The notes: generated by a model from the sequence alone, not told the origin. Numbered from the stretch's first letter, positions 8,672 to 18,014 are shown. The stretch: 64,000 nt of DNA from Streptomyces pyxinicus (GCF_024753135.1 NZ_JANUGP010000020.1:92397-156396); one strand, 5' to 3'. Numbers and translations: made by a program.

Positions 8672-9874
8672 TCAGTCACCGATGAGGGCGTCCACGAACG
8701 CCTCGGGCTCGAACGGCGCCAGGTCGTCCGGGCCTTCGCCGAGTCCGATCAGCTTCACCGGCACGCCCAGCTCGCGCTGGACCGCGATGACGATGCCGCC
8801 CTTGGCCGTGCCGTCCAGCTTGGTCAGCACGATGCCGGTGATGTCCACGACCTCGGCGAACACCCGGGCCTGCACCAGGCCGTTCTGTCCGGTGGTGGCA
8901 TCCAGCACGAGCAGCACCTCGTCCAGCGGGGCGTGCTTCTCCACGACCCGCTTGACCTTGCCCAGCTCGTCCATGAGGCCGGTCTTGGTGTGCAGGCGGC
9001 CGGCGGTGTCGATGAGGACCACGTCGACCCCCATCTCCTTGCCCTCCTTCACCGAGTCGAAGGCGACGGAGGCGGGGTCGCCGCCCTCGGGCCCGCGCAC
9101 GGTGTAGGCGCCGACGCGCTCGCCCCAGGTCTGGAGCTGGTCGGCGGCGGCGGCGCGGAAGGTGTCGGCGGCGCCGAGCACGACGGTGCGGCCGTCGGCC
9201 ACCAGGACGCGCGCGAGCTTGCCGGTGGTGGTGGTCTTGCCGGTGCCGTTGACGCCGACGACCATCACGATGCCGGGCTTGCGGCCCTCCGGCTCGGTCC
9301 GTACGGCGCGGTCGGCGTCGGTGCCGACCAGCTTGACCAGCTCCTCGCGCAGCAGGTCGCGCAGCTCGGCGGGGGTGCGGGTGCCGAGCACCTTGACGCG
9401 CTCGCGCAACCGTTCGACCAGCTCCTGGGTGGGCTGGACGCCGACGTCGGCGGTGAGCAGCGTGTCCTCGATCTCCTCCCAGGTGTCGTCGTCGAGGTGC
9501 TCGCGGGAGAGCAGCGTGAGCAGGCCCTGACCCAGGGCGTTCTGCGAGCGGGACAGGCGGGCGCGCAGCCGGACCAGCCGGCCTGCGGTGGGCTCCGGGA
9601 TCTCGATCCCGGGAGCCTCGACGGCGGGCGGCTCCTCCACGACGACCGGTGCGGGGCCGCCGGGGAGATCCACCTCCTCGATCGTCCGGCGCGGTTCGTC
9701 GCGCGGCGTCTCGGCCTCGTCGCCGACGCGCGGCTCGGCCGGGGGCGCGGTGATGTCGGGCGTCTTCGGGGGCGGTGGGGGCAGCGGCTTCCGGCGCCGG
9801 CTGCCGACGATGAGCCCGCCGAGCGCGCCGAGCACGACCACGGCGATGACTACAGCAAGGATGATGGTTTCCAT
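8672..9874 (-). CDS. ftsY: Signal recognition particle receptor FtsY
   Basis: FtsY is the SRP receptor GTPase that docks the Ffh-ribosome complex at the translocon. The 400-residue protein starts METIILAVVIAVVVLGALGG, an N-terminal membrane anchor typical of actinobacterial FtsY. A short basic stretch and an acidic/proline A region follow. The NG domain has GVNGTGKTTTTGKLA, DTAGR and LTKLDGTAKGG. The ATG at 9874 is chosen because it places the membrane segment at the N-terminus; the longer frame to 9967 adds a sequence unlike the family. Ffh is encoded at the left end of this window. Confidence 0.96.
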   Translation of the reverse strand: METIILAVVIAVVVLGALGGLIVGSRRRKPLPPPPPKTPDITAPPAEPRVGDEAETPRDEPRRTIEEVDLPGGPAPVVVEEPPAVEAPGIEIPEPTAGRLVRLRARLSRSQNALGQGLLTLLSREHLDDDTWEEIEDTLLTADVGVQPTQELVERLRERVKVLGTRTPAELRDLLREELVKLVGTDADRAVRTEPEGRKPGIVMVVGVNGTGKTTTTGKLARVLVADGRTVVLGAADTFRAAAADQLQTWGERVGAYTVRGPEGGDPASVAFDSVKEGKEMGVDVVLIDTAGRLHTKTGLMDELGKVKRVVEKHAPLDEVLLVLDATTGQNGLVQARVFAEVVDITGIVLTKLDGTAKGGIVIAVQRELGVPVKLIGLGEGPDDLAPFEPEAFVDALIGD

Positions 9875-9974
9875 AACGCGTCCAGTATCGGCCATGGGCC
9901 AGGACGGAACGGTGTTTGTCACTTCCTCCGAGAGACAAAGGCCACGTATGGCCAGGAGTGGGAGCAAAGTACGA

Positions 9975-10004
9975 TGGTGACGGCTCTGTTGACGCGCGTA
10001 GAGT
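9975..10004 (+). promoter_or_regulatory. Candidate promoter of the NCS1 permease gene
   Basis: TAGAGT at 9999-10004 matches the TANNNT -10 pattern, with TGGTGA at 9975-9980 as a weak -35 element (18 bp spacer). A transcript would start near 10011 and have a leader of about 20 bases. That leader contains no Shine-Dalgarno sequence but a run of nine C residues (10021-10029) directly before the ATG. Confidence 0.45.
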
Positions 10005-10029
10005 CCTGTCGTCCCCCTGTCCCCCCCCC

Positions 10030-11499
10030 ATGACTGGCACCTCTTCCATGAGCAAAACCGTCGAGACCGAAGGCGCTCTCGAAACCCGTGGCATCGAGCA
10101 GGTCCCGGACCACGAGCGCACCGCGAAGACCCGCGAGCTGTTCCCCACCTGGGTCGGTGCGAACATCAGCGTGCTGCTGCTGACGATGGGCGCGAGCCTG
10201 GTCGTGGCGTACCACCTGAACATCTGGCAGGCGCTCGTCGTGGCGGTGGCCGCGCCGGTCGTGTCGTACGGGCTGGTCGGGCTGATCGGTATCGCGGGCA
10301 AGCGGGGTGGCGCGCCGGGCATGGCGCTGTCGCGCGCGGTCTTCGGGCAGCGGGGCAACCTGCTGCCCGGTTCGCTGATCTGGGTGGCCCGCTGGGGCTG
10401 GGAGACGATCAACGCGGTGACCGGCGCGTACGCGCTCCTCACCATCCTGGACATCCTGTTCGGCATCCACGCGAACAGCGTGCTGGACATGGTGACGCTG
10501 CTGGCGTTCGTGGTGGCGACCTTCGCGATCTCCGGGCTCGGCATCAACGCCGTGCAGAAGTGCAACAAGTACGCCACCTACGTCTTCGGCGTCTTCTCGG
10601 TACTGGTCCTCGGCTACCTGGTCGCGAACACCGACTGGTCCAAGGTGATGGACCACGGCGCCGGCTCCACGGCCTCGGTGATCACCGGCGTCGGCATGAT
10701 CGCGGCGGGCGGCGTGAGCTGGATCCCGTCGGCGCCGGACTTCACGCGTTATCTGCCGCGTACGGCGTCCTCGAAGGCGATCGTGGGCACGGCGGTCGGC
10801 GGTGCCGGTGTCGTCGTGCTGCCGATGGTGCTGATGGGCGCGGTGATGGCGGTCTCCACGCCGGACCTGGCCTCGGCGGCCGACCCGGTGTCCTTCCTCG
10901 GCGAGATCCTGCCGACCTGGCTCGCGGTGCCGTACCTGCTCGTCGCGCTGATCGGCATGCTGCTGATCAACTCGATGTCCATGTACTCGGCGGGCTTCAC
11001 CGCGCAGACCCTCGGTTTCAAGGTGCCGCGGCACTGGGCGGTCTCGGTGAACGCCGTGATCTCGCTGGCCTTCGGCGGGGTGCTGATGCTGGTGGCGACG
11101 AGCTTCATGGGCTCCTTCATCGCCTTCCTGTCCCTGCTGGCGGTCGCCTTCTCGGCCTGGGTCGGCGTGTTCGGCGCGGACATGCTGCGCCGCACGGAGT
11201 ACGACGGCCGGGCGATGGCCGACACCACCCGCACCAGCGCCTACTGGTACAAGGGCGGCTTCTCCCCCGCCGCCGTCGCCTCCTGGGCGATCGGCCTGGT
11301 CGGCGGTCTGATGTTCACCACGTCCGACTGGTTCACCGGCCCGCTCGCGACGAACAACGTCATCGGCGAGTACGGCCTCGGCTGGGTCGCCACGATCGTG
11401 ATCTCGGGCCTGCTGTACCTGGCCCTGCCGAAGCCGGCGGTCACCACCACGCAGCAGCCGGCCGAGCCGGCGACGGAGCCCGCCACGGCGACGGTCTGA
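10030..11499 (+). CDS. NCS1-family cytosine/purine permease
   Basis: This 489-residue membrane protein belongs to the nucleobase:cation symporter-1 family (CodB/FurE type), probably importing cytosine or another nucleobase or hydantoin by cation symport. After the N-terminal DHERTAKTRELFPTWVGANIS motif there are about twelve hydrophobic segments. WVARWGWETINAVTGAYALL and SWIPSAPDFTRYLPR fall in the conserved substrate-site helices of the family. The start is uncertain: ATG 10030 directly follows nine Cs, and ATG 10048 is the alternative; neither has a clear ribosome binding site. No nucleobase-metabolism gene is adjacent, so the substrate is inferred only from family. Confidence 0.88.
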   Translation: MTGTSSMSKTVETEGALETRGIEQVPDHERTAKTRELFPTWVGANISVLLLTMGASLVVAYHLNIWQALVVAVAAPVVSYGLVGLIGIAGKRGGAPGMALSRAVFGQRGNLLPGSLIWVARWGWETINAVTGAYALLTILDILFGIHANSVLDMVTLLAFVVATFAISGLGINAVQKCNKYATYVFGVFSVLVLGYLVANTDWSKVMDHGAGSTASVITGVGMIAAGGVSWIPSAPDFTRYLPRTASSKAIVGTAVGGAGVVVLPMVLMGAVMAVSTPDLASAADPVSFLGEILPTWLAVPYLLVALIGMLLINSMSMYSAGFTAQTLGFKVPRHWAVSVNAVISLAFGGVLMLVATSFMGSFIAFLSLLAVAFSAWVGVFGADMLRRTEYDGRAMADTTRTSAYWYKGGFSPAAVASWAIGLVGGLMFTTSDWFTGPLATNNVIGEYGLGWVATIVISGLLYLALPKPAVTTTQQPAEPATEPATATV

Positions 11500-11555
11500 C
11501 CTGGCCCAGGCGCCCAGGAAGCCCGACATCGCAGGGCCCTGACAGTGAATCGGCC

Positions 11556-11590
11556 ACAGTCCCCCTTCCGCACCGGGAGGGGGACTTTTC
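11556..11590 (+). terminator. Intrinsic terminator of the NCS1 permease gene
   Basis: AGTCCCCCT (11558-11566) and AGGGGGACT (11578-11586) form a perfect 9 bp stem followed by TTTT. It begins 59 bp after the permease stop codon and separates that gene from the repeat array. Confidence 0.9.
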
Positions 11591-11640
11591 CGTTCCGGTG
11601 CGGTGGTCCGTCCCGACGGGGGCGAACCGGCCGCGCCGAC

Positions 11641-12660
11641 TCTGCCGCCGCGACTTGCCGGGGAGGCGCCCGCGCGGGTCGGCCGGGAGCCGGCTCCGCG
11701 GCAAGCCACGGCGTACGCAGCGCCGGCACCGGCCGGGCACACCGGAAGCGGCACGGCCGACTCCGTGGCGAGCTGCCGGGAACTTCCCTGGCAGCGTGGT
11801 CCGGAGCCACTCTGGTCACCGGCCGGGTACGGCTGACGCCCCGGCCGTACCCCCCACCGCATCCGCCGCCGCCCGGGGCGCGCCAAACGCCGCCGCCCGC
11901 CAAGCCGTCAGGGCTCCGCTGCCGCAGCTCACCACGGAATCCCACGCGCGGCCCGGGCACACCGGGCCGACAGGAGCGGCACAGCAGACTGGCCAGCTGC
12001 CGGCGGTACGGTCCGGAGCCACTCCGGTCACCGGCCAGGTACGGCTGACGCCCCGGCCGTACCCCCCACCGCACCCACCACCCGTCGGCGCGTTGAAAGG
12101 CCGCCACCCGCCAGGCCACCAGGACCTCGGTACCGCAGCTCGCCGAGGAGCCGTCGGCGCGCCGGGGGCACCCGGGAGCAGCAGGGCGGGCTTCACGGCC
12201 AGCCGCCGGGGACCCTGTCGGCGGGCGCGCGGTCCGAAGCCACTTCGGCCACCGGCCGGGTACGGCTGACGCCCCAGCCGTACACCCCACCGCACCTGCC
12301 ACCCGCCGGGGCGTTGAAAGGCCGCCAGGCCGCCAGGACCCCCGTACCGCAGCTCGCTGAGGGCCGTCGGCACTGCGGGATGCGCGCCGGGGGCACCCGG
12401 GAGCGGCAGGGTGGGCTTCATGGCCAGTCGCCGGGGGCCCTGCCGACGGCACGGTCCGAAAGCGGCTTCGGCCACCGGCCGGGAACAGCTGGCCCCCGGC
12501 CGTACACTCCACCGCATCCGCCGCCGGGCGAGGGCGCATGGAAACCGCCGCCCGCCAAGCCACCAGGCCCCCGCCGCCGCGACTCGTCAAGGAGGCACCC
12601 GCGCGGACCAGGCACGTGCGGATACGGCACCGCCGCCCCTGGTCCGGGCAGTGGCCGGGA
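11641..12660. repeat. Degenerate tandem array of ~220 bp units with conserved hairpins, no gene
   Basis: This GC-rich stretch between the permease terminator and glcP contains four recognisable junction motifs beginning GGCCGGGTAC or a close variant at 11821, 12033, 12254 and 12477, giving unit lengths of 212, 221 and 223 bp. Each junction is preceded by a short hairpin: CCGGAG-CCA-CTCTGG, CCGGAG-CCA-CTCCGG, CCGAAG-CCA-CTTCGG, and a slipped CCGAA/TTCGG. The paired bases change together. A second hairpin, GTACGGC...GCCGTAC, follows in the first three copies and is decayed in the fourth. Unit lengths are not multiples of three, so the long open frames crossing it are not credible genes. A partial unit precedes the first junction and another follows the last. 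Confidence 0.75.
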
Positions 12661-12672
12661 CAGGGGCGGCGG
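12630..12672 (-). terminator. Strong hairpin downstream of glcP
   Basis: A perfect 12 bp GC stem (12630-12641 and 12661-12672) encloses 19 bases, 60 bp after the glcP stop codon. There is no T-run, which is common for Streptomyces terminators. It also marks the right edge of the repeat array. Confidence 0.65.
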
Positions 12673-12731
12673 AGGTACGGGGAGAGGGGCAGCGGGGGGT
12701 TTGGCCCTTCTCCCCGAGTTCGAGGGGCCGG

Positions 12732-14150
12732 TCAGCCCATTTCCTCCAGGGTCTTGCCCTTCGTCTCCTTGACGAACTTCAGGACGAACGGGATGGAGAG
12801 GGCGGCGAAGATCGTGTAGATCACGTAGGTGCCGGAGAGGTTCCAGTCGGCCAGCGACGGGAAGCTCGCGGTGATGGCCCAGTTGGCGATCCACTGAGCG
12901 GAGGCGGCCACGCCGAGGGCGGCGGCGCGGATCCGGTTCGGGAACATCTCGCCGAGGAAGACCCAGACCACCACGCCCCAGGAGAGGGCGAAGAAGAGGA
13001 CGAACAGGTGGGCGGCGACCAGGGCGACCCAGCCCTGGGTGGCGGGGAGCTTGCCGTCCACGAGGTCGTAGGAGAACGCCCAGGCCTCCAGCGCCAGGCC
13101 GACGACCATGCCGACCGAGCCGATCAGGGCGAGCGGCTTGCGGCCGATGCGGTCCACGAAGATCATCGCGATCACGGTGCCGACGATGTTGATGATCGAC
13201 GTCGTGAAGGAGTAGAGGAACGAGTCCGTCGGGTCGACGCCGACCGACTGCCACAGCGTCGAGGAGTAGTAGAACGCGACGTTGATGCCGACGAACTGCT
13301 GGAAGACCGACAGGCCGATACCGATCCAGACGATCGGCTTGAAGAAGAAGGAGCCGCCGAGCAGGTCCTTGAAGGTGGACTTGTGCTCGCGCTTCATGGC
13401 GCGCTCGATCTCGTCGATCCGGGCGTCCAGGTCGATCTTGTCGCCCTCGACCTCCTTGAGCACCTCGCGGGCCCGCGCCGTGCGGCCGACCTCGATCAGG
13501 AAGCGCGGCGACTCGGGGATCGCGAAGGAGAGCAGGCCGTACAGCACCGCCGGGATCACCATGACGCCGAGCATGACCTGCCAGGCCTCCAGGCCCAGCA
13601 GCTTGCCGCGCTGGTCGCCGCCGGCGGCGTTCAGGATGGCCCAGTTGACGAGCTGGGAGACGGCGATGCCGACCACGATCGCGGCCTGCTGGAAGGAGCC
13701 GAGCCGGCCGCGGTAGGCCGGCGGGGCGACCTCGGCGATGTAGGCGGGGCCGATGACCGAGGCCATGCCGATGGCGAAGCCGCCGATGATGCGCCAGAAG
13801 GCGAGGTCCCACAGGGCGAACGGCAGCGCGGAGCCGACGGCGCTGATGGTGAAGAGGACCGCGGCGATCTGCATGCAGCGGATACGGCCGATCCGGTCGG
13901 CTATCCGGCCGGCGGTCGCGGCACCGATGGCACAGCCGATCAGGGCGATCGCGATGACCTGCGCGAGGGCCGCGGAGCCGATGTCGTACCGACTGCGGAT
14001 GGCCTCGACGGCGCCGTTGATCACAGAGCTGTCGTAACCGAACAGGAAGCCACCCATCGCCGCCGCCGCCGCGATGAAGATGACGTGCCCGAGATGTTCG
14101 GGATGAGCCGTACTGGCTCCTGGCTGAGGTGCCTGCGCAGTGCTGGTCAC
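12732..14150 (-). CDS. glcP: MFS sugar:proton symporter, GlcP glucose permease type
   Basis: Members import glucose by proton symport in the cytoplasmic membrane; S. coelicolor GlcP1 is encoded at the same position next to smc. The 472-residue protein begins VTSTAQAPQPGAS and has twelve predicted membrane helices. Sugar-porter signatures include GGFLFGYDSSVINGAV, the loop DRIGRIRC, IPESPRFLIEVGR before the central loop, QQFVGINVAFYYSSTLW, DRIGRKPL and FVKETKGKTLEEM at the end. The GTG at 14150 is preceded by GAGGAG; the longer frame to 14219 is rejected because it adds an arginine-rich non-family N-terminus. A consensus-like promoter lies 110-140 bp upstream. Confidence 0.92.
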   Translation of the reverse strand: MTSTAQAPQPGASTAHPEHLGHVIFIAAAAAMGGFLFGYDSSVINGAVEAIRSRYDIGSAALAQVIAIALIGCAIGAATAGRIADRIGRIRCMQIAAVLFTISAVGSALPFALWDLAFWRIIGGFAIGMASVIGPAYIAEVAPPAYRGRLGSFQQAAIVVGIAVSQLVNWAILNAAGGDQRGKLLGLEAWQVMLGVMVIPAVLYGLLSFAIPESPRFLIEVGRTARAREVLKEVEGDKIDLDARIDEIERAMKREHKSTFKDLLGGSFFFKPIVWIGIGLSVFQQFVGINVAFYYSSTLWQSVGVDPTDSFLYSFTTSIINIVGTVIAMIFVDRIGRKPLALIGSVGMVVGLALEAWAFSYDLVDGKLPATQGWVALVAAHLFVLFFALSWGVVVWVFLGEMFPNRIRAAALGVAASAQWIANWAITASFPSLADWNLSGTYVIYTIFAALSIPFVLKFVKETKGKTLEEMG

Positions 14151-14251
14151 GAAAAAACTCCTCGGGCCGCGGCAACGCTGCCGGGTGGGGTGATCCCTTC
14201 CTGGTATCCAGTGGCGCACAGGTTCACACCACTCACACCTGAAGGTAAAGA

Positions 14252-14290
14252 CAACGTTGCAGAGACTATGCCTTCAAGTTTCGAAGTCAA
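14252..14290 (-). promoter_or_regulatory. glcP promoter with a CAACGTTG palindrome
   Basis: On the minus strand TTGACT (14290-14285), a 16 bp spacer and TAGTCT (14268-14263) form a good vegetative-type promoter. The 8 bp palindrome CAACGTTG lies just downstream, around 14252-14259, where a repressor would overlap the transcription start. Central-CG palindromes are typical of LacI-family operators. The surrounding 14151-14376 gap is unusually AT-rich for this genome. Confidence 0.65.
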
Positions 14291-14376
14291 TAGGTGAACG
14301 ACTGTGAGCTTTTAGATAGTGGGGGACGCTTCGCGTTCAAGAAGTGAATATAGATCGAGTTGATCTTGATGAGGGG

Positions 14377-17300
14377 TCAGCGGAGGCGCTGCGAGATGAC
14401 CTTCGACACCCCGTCGCCTTGCATGGACACGCCGTAGAGCGCGTCGGCGACCTCCATCGTGCGCTTCTGGTGCGTGATCACGATCAGCTGGGAGGCCTCC
14501 TGCAGCTCCTGCATGATCCGGATCAGCCGCTGGAGGTTGGTGTCGTCCAGCGCCGCCTCGACCTCGTCCATCACGTAGAACGGGCTCGGCCGGGCCTTGA
14601 AGATGGAGACCAGCAGCGCCACGGCGGTCAGCGAGCGCTCGCCGCCGGAGAGCAGGGACAGCCGCTTCACCTTCTTGCCCGGTGGGCGCGCCTCGACGTC
14701 CACGCCCGTCGCGAGCATGTTGCCGGGGTCGGTGAGCACCAGCCGCCCCTCGCCGCCCGGGAACAGGCGGCTGAAGACGCCCTCGAACTCGCGGGCCGTG
14801 TCCCGGTAGGCCTCGGTGAAGACCTGCTCGACCCGCTCGTCGACCTCCTTCACCACTTGAAGAAGGTCCACGCGGGTCTTCTTCAGGTCCTCCAGCTGCT
14901 CGCTCAGGAACTTGTGCCGCTCCTCCAGCGCCGCGAACTCCTCCAGCGCAAGCGGGTTGACCTTGCCGAGCTGCTGGTACGCCCGCTCGGCCGCCCTGAG
15001 CCGCTTCTCCTGCTCGGCACGGACAAAGGGACGCGGCTGGTCGCGGGGGTCCTCCGGGTCCTCCGGCACCCGCTCGCCGTCGGCGGGGAGGGAGGGCGGT
15101 ACCGGCTGGCGCGGCCCGTACTCCGCCACGAGGCCCGCCGGTTCGACGCCCAGCTCCTCCAGCGCCCTGGTCTCCAGCTGCTCGATCCGCAGCCGTTTCT
15201 CGGCGCCGAGCACCTCGCCGCGGTGCACCGAGTCCGTCAGCTTGTCCAGCTCGGCCTTCAGGTCGCGGCCGGCCGCGCGGGCGGCGGTCAACTCCTGCTC
15301 CCGGCGGGCCTTGGCGGCCTCGGCGGCGGTGCGCTCGCGGTCGGCGCGGGTCAGGGAGACCTCGACGTGCGCCAGCAGTTGCCGGGCACCGGAGGCGACC
15401 GCCTCGGCGACGGCGGCCTCGTGGCGCAGCCGGGCCCGGCGCTGCTCGGCACGCGCGCGTGCCTCGCGTTCGGCGCGGGCGGCCCGGTCCAGGGAGTCCG
15501 CGCGGCCGGCGAGGCCCTTGACCCGCTCCTCGTGCGTACGGACCTGGAGGCGGGCCTCCATCTCGGTCTGCCGGGCGTTGGCGCCGTCGGCGGCCAGCCG
15601 GTCCCGTACGGAGGTGTCCGGCTCCTCCGCCACCGGGGTCTCCTCGGCCACGGCCAGCCGCTCGGCCAGTTCCTCGGCCTCCGCCACGGCCCGCTCCAGC
15701 GCCTCCTGGGCGCGGGCGGCGGCGGCGGCCGACCGCTCGGCCTCGCCGGCCGCGCCGCGCGCCTGTCCGGCGAGGCGGCCGAGCTGCTGGGCCACGGCCG
15801 ACTTCTCCCGGTCGGCGCTGCGGCGCCGCTCGCCGGCCTGCTCCACGAGGGCGGCGGCCTCGGTACGCCGCTCGGCCGCCGCGCGCTGCCGTCCGGCCAG
15901 TTCCTCGCAGCGCACCGCCAGGTCCTCCAGCTCGGCGGCGGCCTCGTCCACGGAGGCCCGCACCTCCAGCAGGCTGGGGGCACCTGCGGACCCGCCGTGC
16001 GCGAAGTGGGCGCTCAGGAGGTCGCCCTCGGCGGTGACGGCGGTCAGGTCCGGGCGGGCGTGGACCAGCTCCTCGGCGTCCTCCAGGGTGGCGACGACGA
16101 CGATGCCGCGCAGGAGGCGGCGGACGGCGGGCATGAGTTCCGGGGGGCCGGTGACGAGGTGCGCGGCGGGGCGGGCGGGGACGGGGGTGTCGCCGGGGGC
16201 ACGAGTGTCGTGGCCGGCCGCGCCCGTCGCGGGCGCTTCTTCCGGGGCCTGCGTCAGCAGCAGGGACGCTCGGCCTCCGTCCTGTTTGCGCAGGAGGCGG
16301 AGGGATTCCGCCGCCGAGGACGGGGTGGTCACGGCGACGGCGTCGGCGGCGGCGCCGAAGGCCGCCGCGAGGGCCGCCTCGTGGCCCGGGGCCACGGTCA
16401 GCAGCTCGGCGGCGGGGCCGAGGACTCCGCTGAGCCGGTCCCGGGCGCCCAGCAGGATGCCGGTGCCGTCCTTGCGGCGCAGGCCGAGGGCGAGGGCGTC
16501 GCGGCGGGCCTGGGTGGCGGCGCGGGAGCGCTCGGCGGCGGTGAGGGCCTCGCGGGCGGCGCTCAGTGCGGTGTCGGCCTCGGCGAGCTGTCGTCTGGCC
16601 GTCTCGTGCCGCTCGGCCAGGTCCGCGTCGTCGGCGTCGAGGCCGTCGACCTCGGCCCGCAGCGTCTCGTACTCCTCCTGGGCGCGGACGGCGCGGTCCT
16701 GGGCCTCGTCGCGGGCCGCGGCCAGCCGGTCGATCTCGGCCTGTGCGGAGGCGGCGCGCGAGCGGGCCGCGTTGACCTGGCCGTTCAGGCGGGCCAGGCC
16801 CTCGCGGCGGTCGGCGATGGCACGGGCAACGTCCTTCAGCCGGCGTTCTTCAGCGGCGAGTTCTCTTTCCAGGTCGGCGCGGTGGGCGACCGTGTCGTCC
16901 AGGGCGTGCTGGGCGGCCTCCAGGGCGGCTTCCAGCTCGGCTTCCTGCTCGCGGACGCGGGCGGCCTCGCGCTCCAGGTCCTCCGGGTCACGGCCACGCC
17001 GCTCCTCGGCGGGCGCGGAGGTGGCGCTCCTGACCCGGGCGTCGGCCAGCGAGATCGTGCCGCGCACCCGCTCGGCCAGCTGGGACAGCTCGTACCAGGT
17101 CTGCTGGGCGCGCTGGAGGCGGGGCGTGAGCTGCCGTACCTCGGCCTCCAGTTGAGCCTCGCGGTTCAGAGTCGTCTTGAGTTCCCGCTCGGCGGCCTCC
17201 CTGCGTTCCTTCAGGGCCGCCTCGTCGGCGATCTCGGCCGAGAGCGCCTCGCGCAGCCGTACCAGGTCGTCGGCGAGCAGGCGCAGCCGGGCGTCGCGCA

Positions 17301-17964
17301 GGTCGGCCTGGATGACGGCGGCCCGGCGCGCCACCGCCGCCTGCCGGCCGAGCGGCTTGAGCTGGCGGCGCAGTTCGTCGGTGAGGTCCTGCACGCGCGC
17401 GAGGTTGGCCTGCATCGCGTCGAGCTTGCGCAGCGCCTTCTCTTTGCGCTTGCGGTGCTTGAGGACGCCCGCGGCCTCCTCGATGAAAGCGCGGCGGCCC
17501 ATCGGGTCGGCGTGCAGGACGGAGTCGAGCTGGCCCTGGCCGACGATGACGTGCATCTCGCGGCCGATGCCGGAGTCGGAGAGGAGTTCCTGGATGTCGA
17601 GCAGCCGGCAGGTGTCGCCGTTGATCTGGTACTCGCTGCCGCCGTTGCGGAACATGATCCGCGTGATGGTGACCTCGGCGTACTCGATGGGCAGCGCCCC
17701 GTCGGAGTTGTCGATGGTCAGCGACACCTCGGCCCGGCCGAGTGGCGGGCGGCCGGTGGTGCCGGCGAAGATGACGTCTTCCATCTTGCCGCCGCGCAGC
17801 GACTTGGCGCCCTGTTCGCCCATGACCCAGCTGAGCGCGTCCACGACGTTGGACTTGCCCGAGCCGTTCGGGCCGACCACACAGGTGATCCCCGGCTCGA
17901 ACCGGAGCGTGGTCGCGGAGGCGAACGACTTGAACCCCCGGAGGGTCAGGGCCTTGAGGTGCAC
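14377..17964 (-). CDS. smc: Chromosome partition protein Smc
   Basis: Smc is the ATPase core of the bacterial condensin (Smc-ScpAB) that compacts and segregates chromosomes. The 1195-residue protein has an N-terminal head with Walker A GPNGSGKSNVVDALSW (about 32-47) and a long coiled coil rich in Ala, Glu and Arg. A hinge lies around residues 500-660, followed by the returning coiled coil. The C-terminal head has the ABC signature LSGGERSLTAVALL near 1105 and Walker B FYVMDEVEAALDD near 1131. The GTG start (VHLKALTLRGFKSFA) has no ribosome binding site, but a TAGAGT hexamer ends eight bases upstream, suggesting a leaderless transcript. Confidence 0.97.
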   Translation of the reverse strand: MHLKALTLRGFKSFASATTLRFEPGITCVVGPNGSGKSNVVDALSWVMGEQGAKSLRGGKMEDVIFAGTTGRPPLGRAEVSLTIDNSDGALPIEYAEVTITRIMFRNGGSEYQINGDTCRLLDIQELLSDSGIGREMHVIVGQGQLDSVLHADPMGRRAFIEEAAGVLKHRKRKEKALRKLDAMQANLARVQDLTDELRRQLKPLGRQAAVARRAAVIQADLRDARLRLLADDLVRLREALSAEIADEAALKERREAAERELKTTLNREAQLEAEVRQLTPRLQRAQQTWYELSQLAERVRGTISLADARVRSATSAPAEERRGRDPEDLEREAARVREQEAELEAALEAAQHALDDTVAHRADLERELAAEERRLKDVARAIADRREGLARLNGQVNAARSRAASAQAEIDRLAAARDEAQDRAVRAQEEYETLRAEVDGLDADDADLAERHETARRQLAEADTALSAAREALTAAERSRAATQARRDALALGLRRKDGTGILLGARDRLSGVLGPAAELLTVAPGHEAALAAAFGAAADAVAVTTPSSAAESLRLLRKQDGGRASLLLTQAPEEAPATGAAGHDTRAPGDTPVPARPAAHLVTGPPELMPAVRRLLRGIVVVATLEDAEELVHARPDLTAVTAEGDLLSAHFAHGGSAGAPSLLEVRASVDEAAAELEDLAVRCEELAGRQRAAAERRTEAAALVEQAGERRRSADREKSAVAQQLGRLAGQARGAAGEAERSAAAAARAQEALERAVAEAEELAERLAVAEETPVAEEPDTSVRDRLAADGANARQTEMEARLQVRTHEERVKGLAGRADSLDRAARAEREARARAEQRRARLRHEAAVAEAVASGARQLLAHVEVSLTRADRERTAAEAAKARREQELTAARAAGRDLKAELDKLTDSVHRGEVLGAEKRLRIEQLETRALEELGVEPAGLVAEYGPRQPVPPSLPADGERVPEDPEDPRDQPRPFVRAEQEKRLRAAERAYQQLGKVNPLALEEFAALEERHKFLSEQLEDLKKTRVDLLQVVKEVDERVEQVFTEAYRDTAREFEGVFSRLFPGGEGRLVLTDPGNMLATGVDVEARPPGKKVKRLSLLSGGERSLTAVALLVSIFKARPSPFYVMDEVEAALDDTNLQRLIRIMQELQEASQLIVITHQKRTMEVADALYGVSMQGDGVSKVISQRLR

Positions 17965-17972
17965 GCCGCCGG

Positions 17973-18014
17973 ACTCTACCCGCCCCCGCTATCTCACTCC
18001 CGCTATCTCACTCC
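17973..18014 (-). promoter_or_regulatory. smc promoter region with tandem 14 bp repeat
   Basis: TAGAGT on the minus strand (17978-17973) ends eight bases before the smc GTG. Directly upstream, the 14-mer CGCTATCTCACTCC occurs twice in perfect tandem (17987-18000 and 18001-18014). No good -35 hexamer is visible at 17-18 bp, so an activator may bind the repeats. Confidence 0.45.

Noticed and set aside
11241..12590. Long open frames on both strands across the repeat array, up to about 450 codons
   Set aside because: They cross repeat units whose lengths are not multiples of three, have arginine/proline/glycine-biased products with no domain, and overlap the permease 3' end. High GC alone keeps them open.
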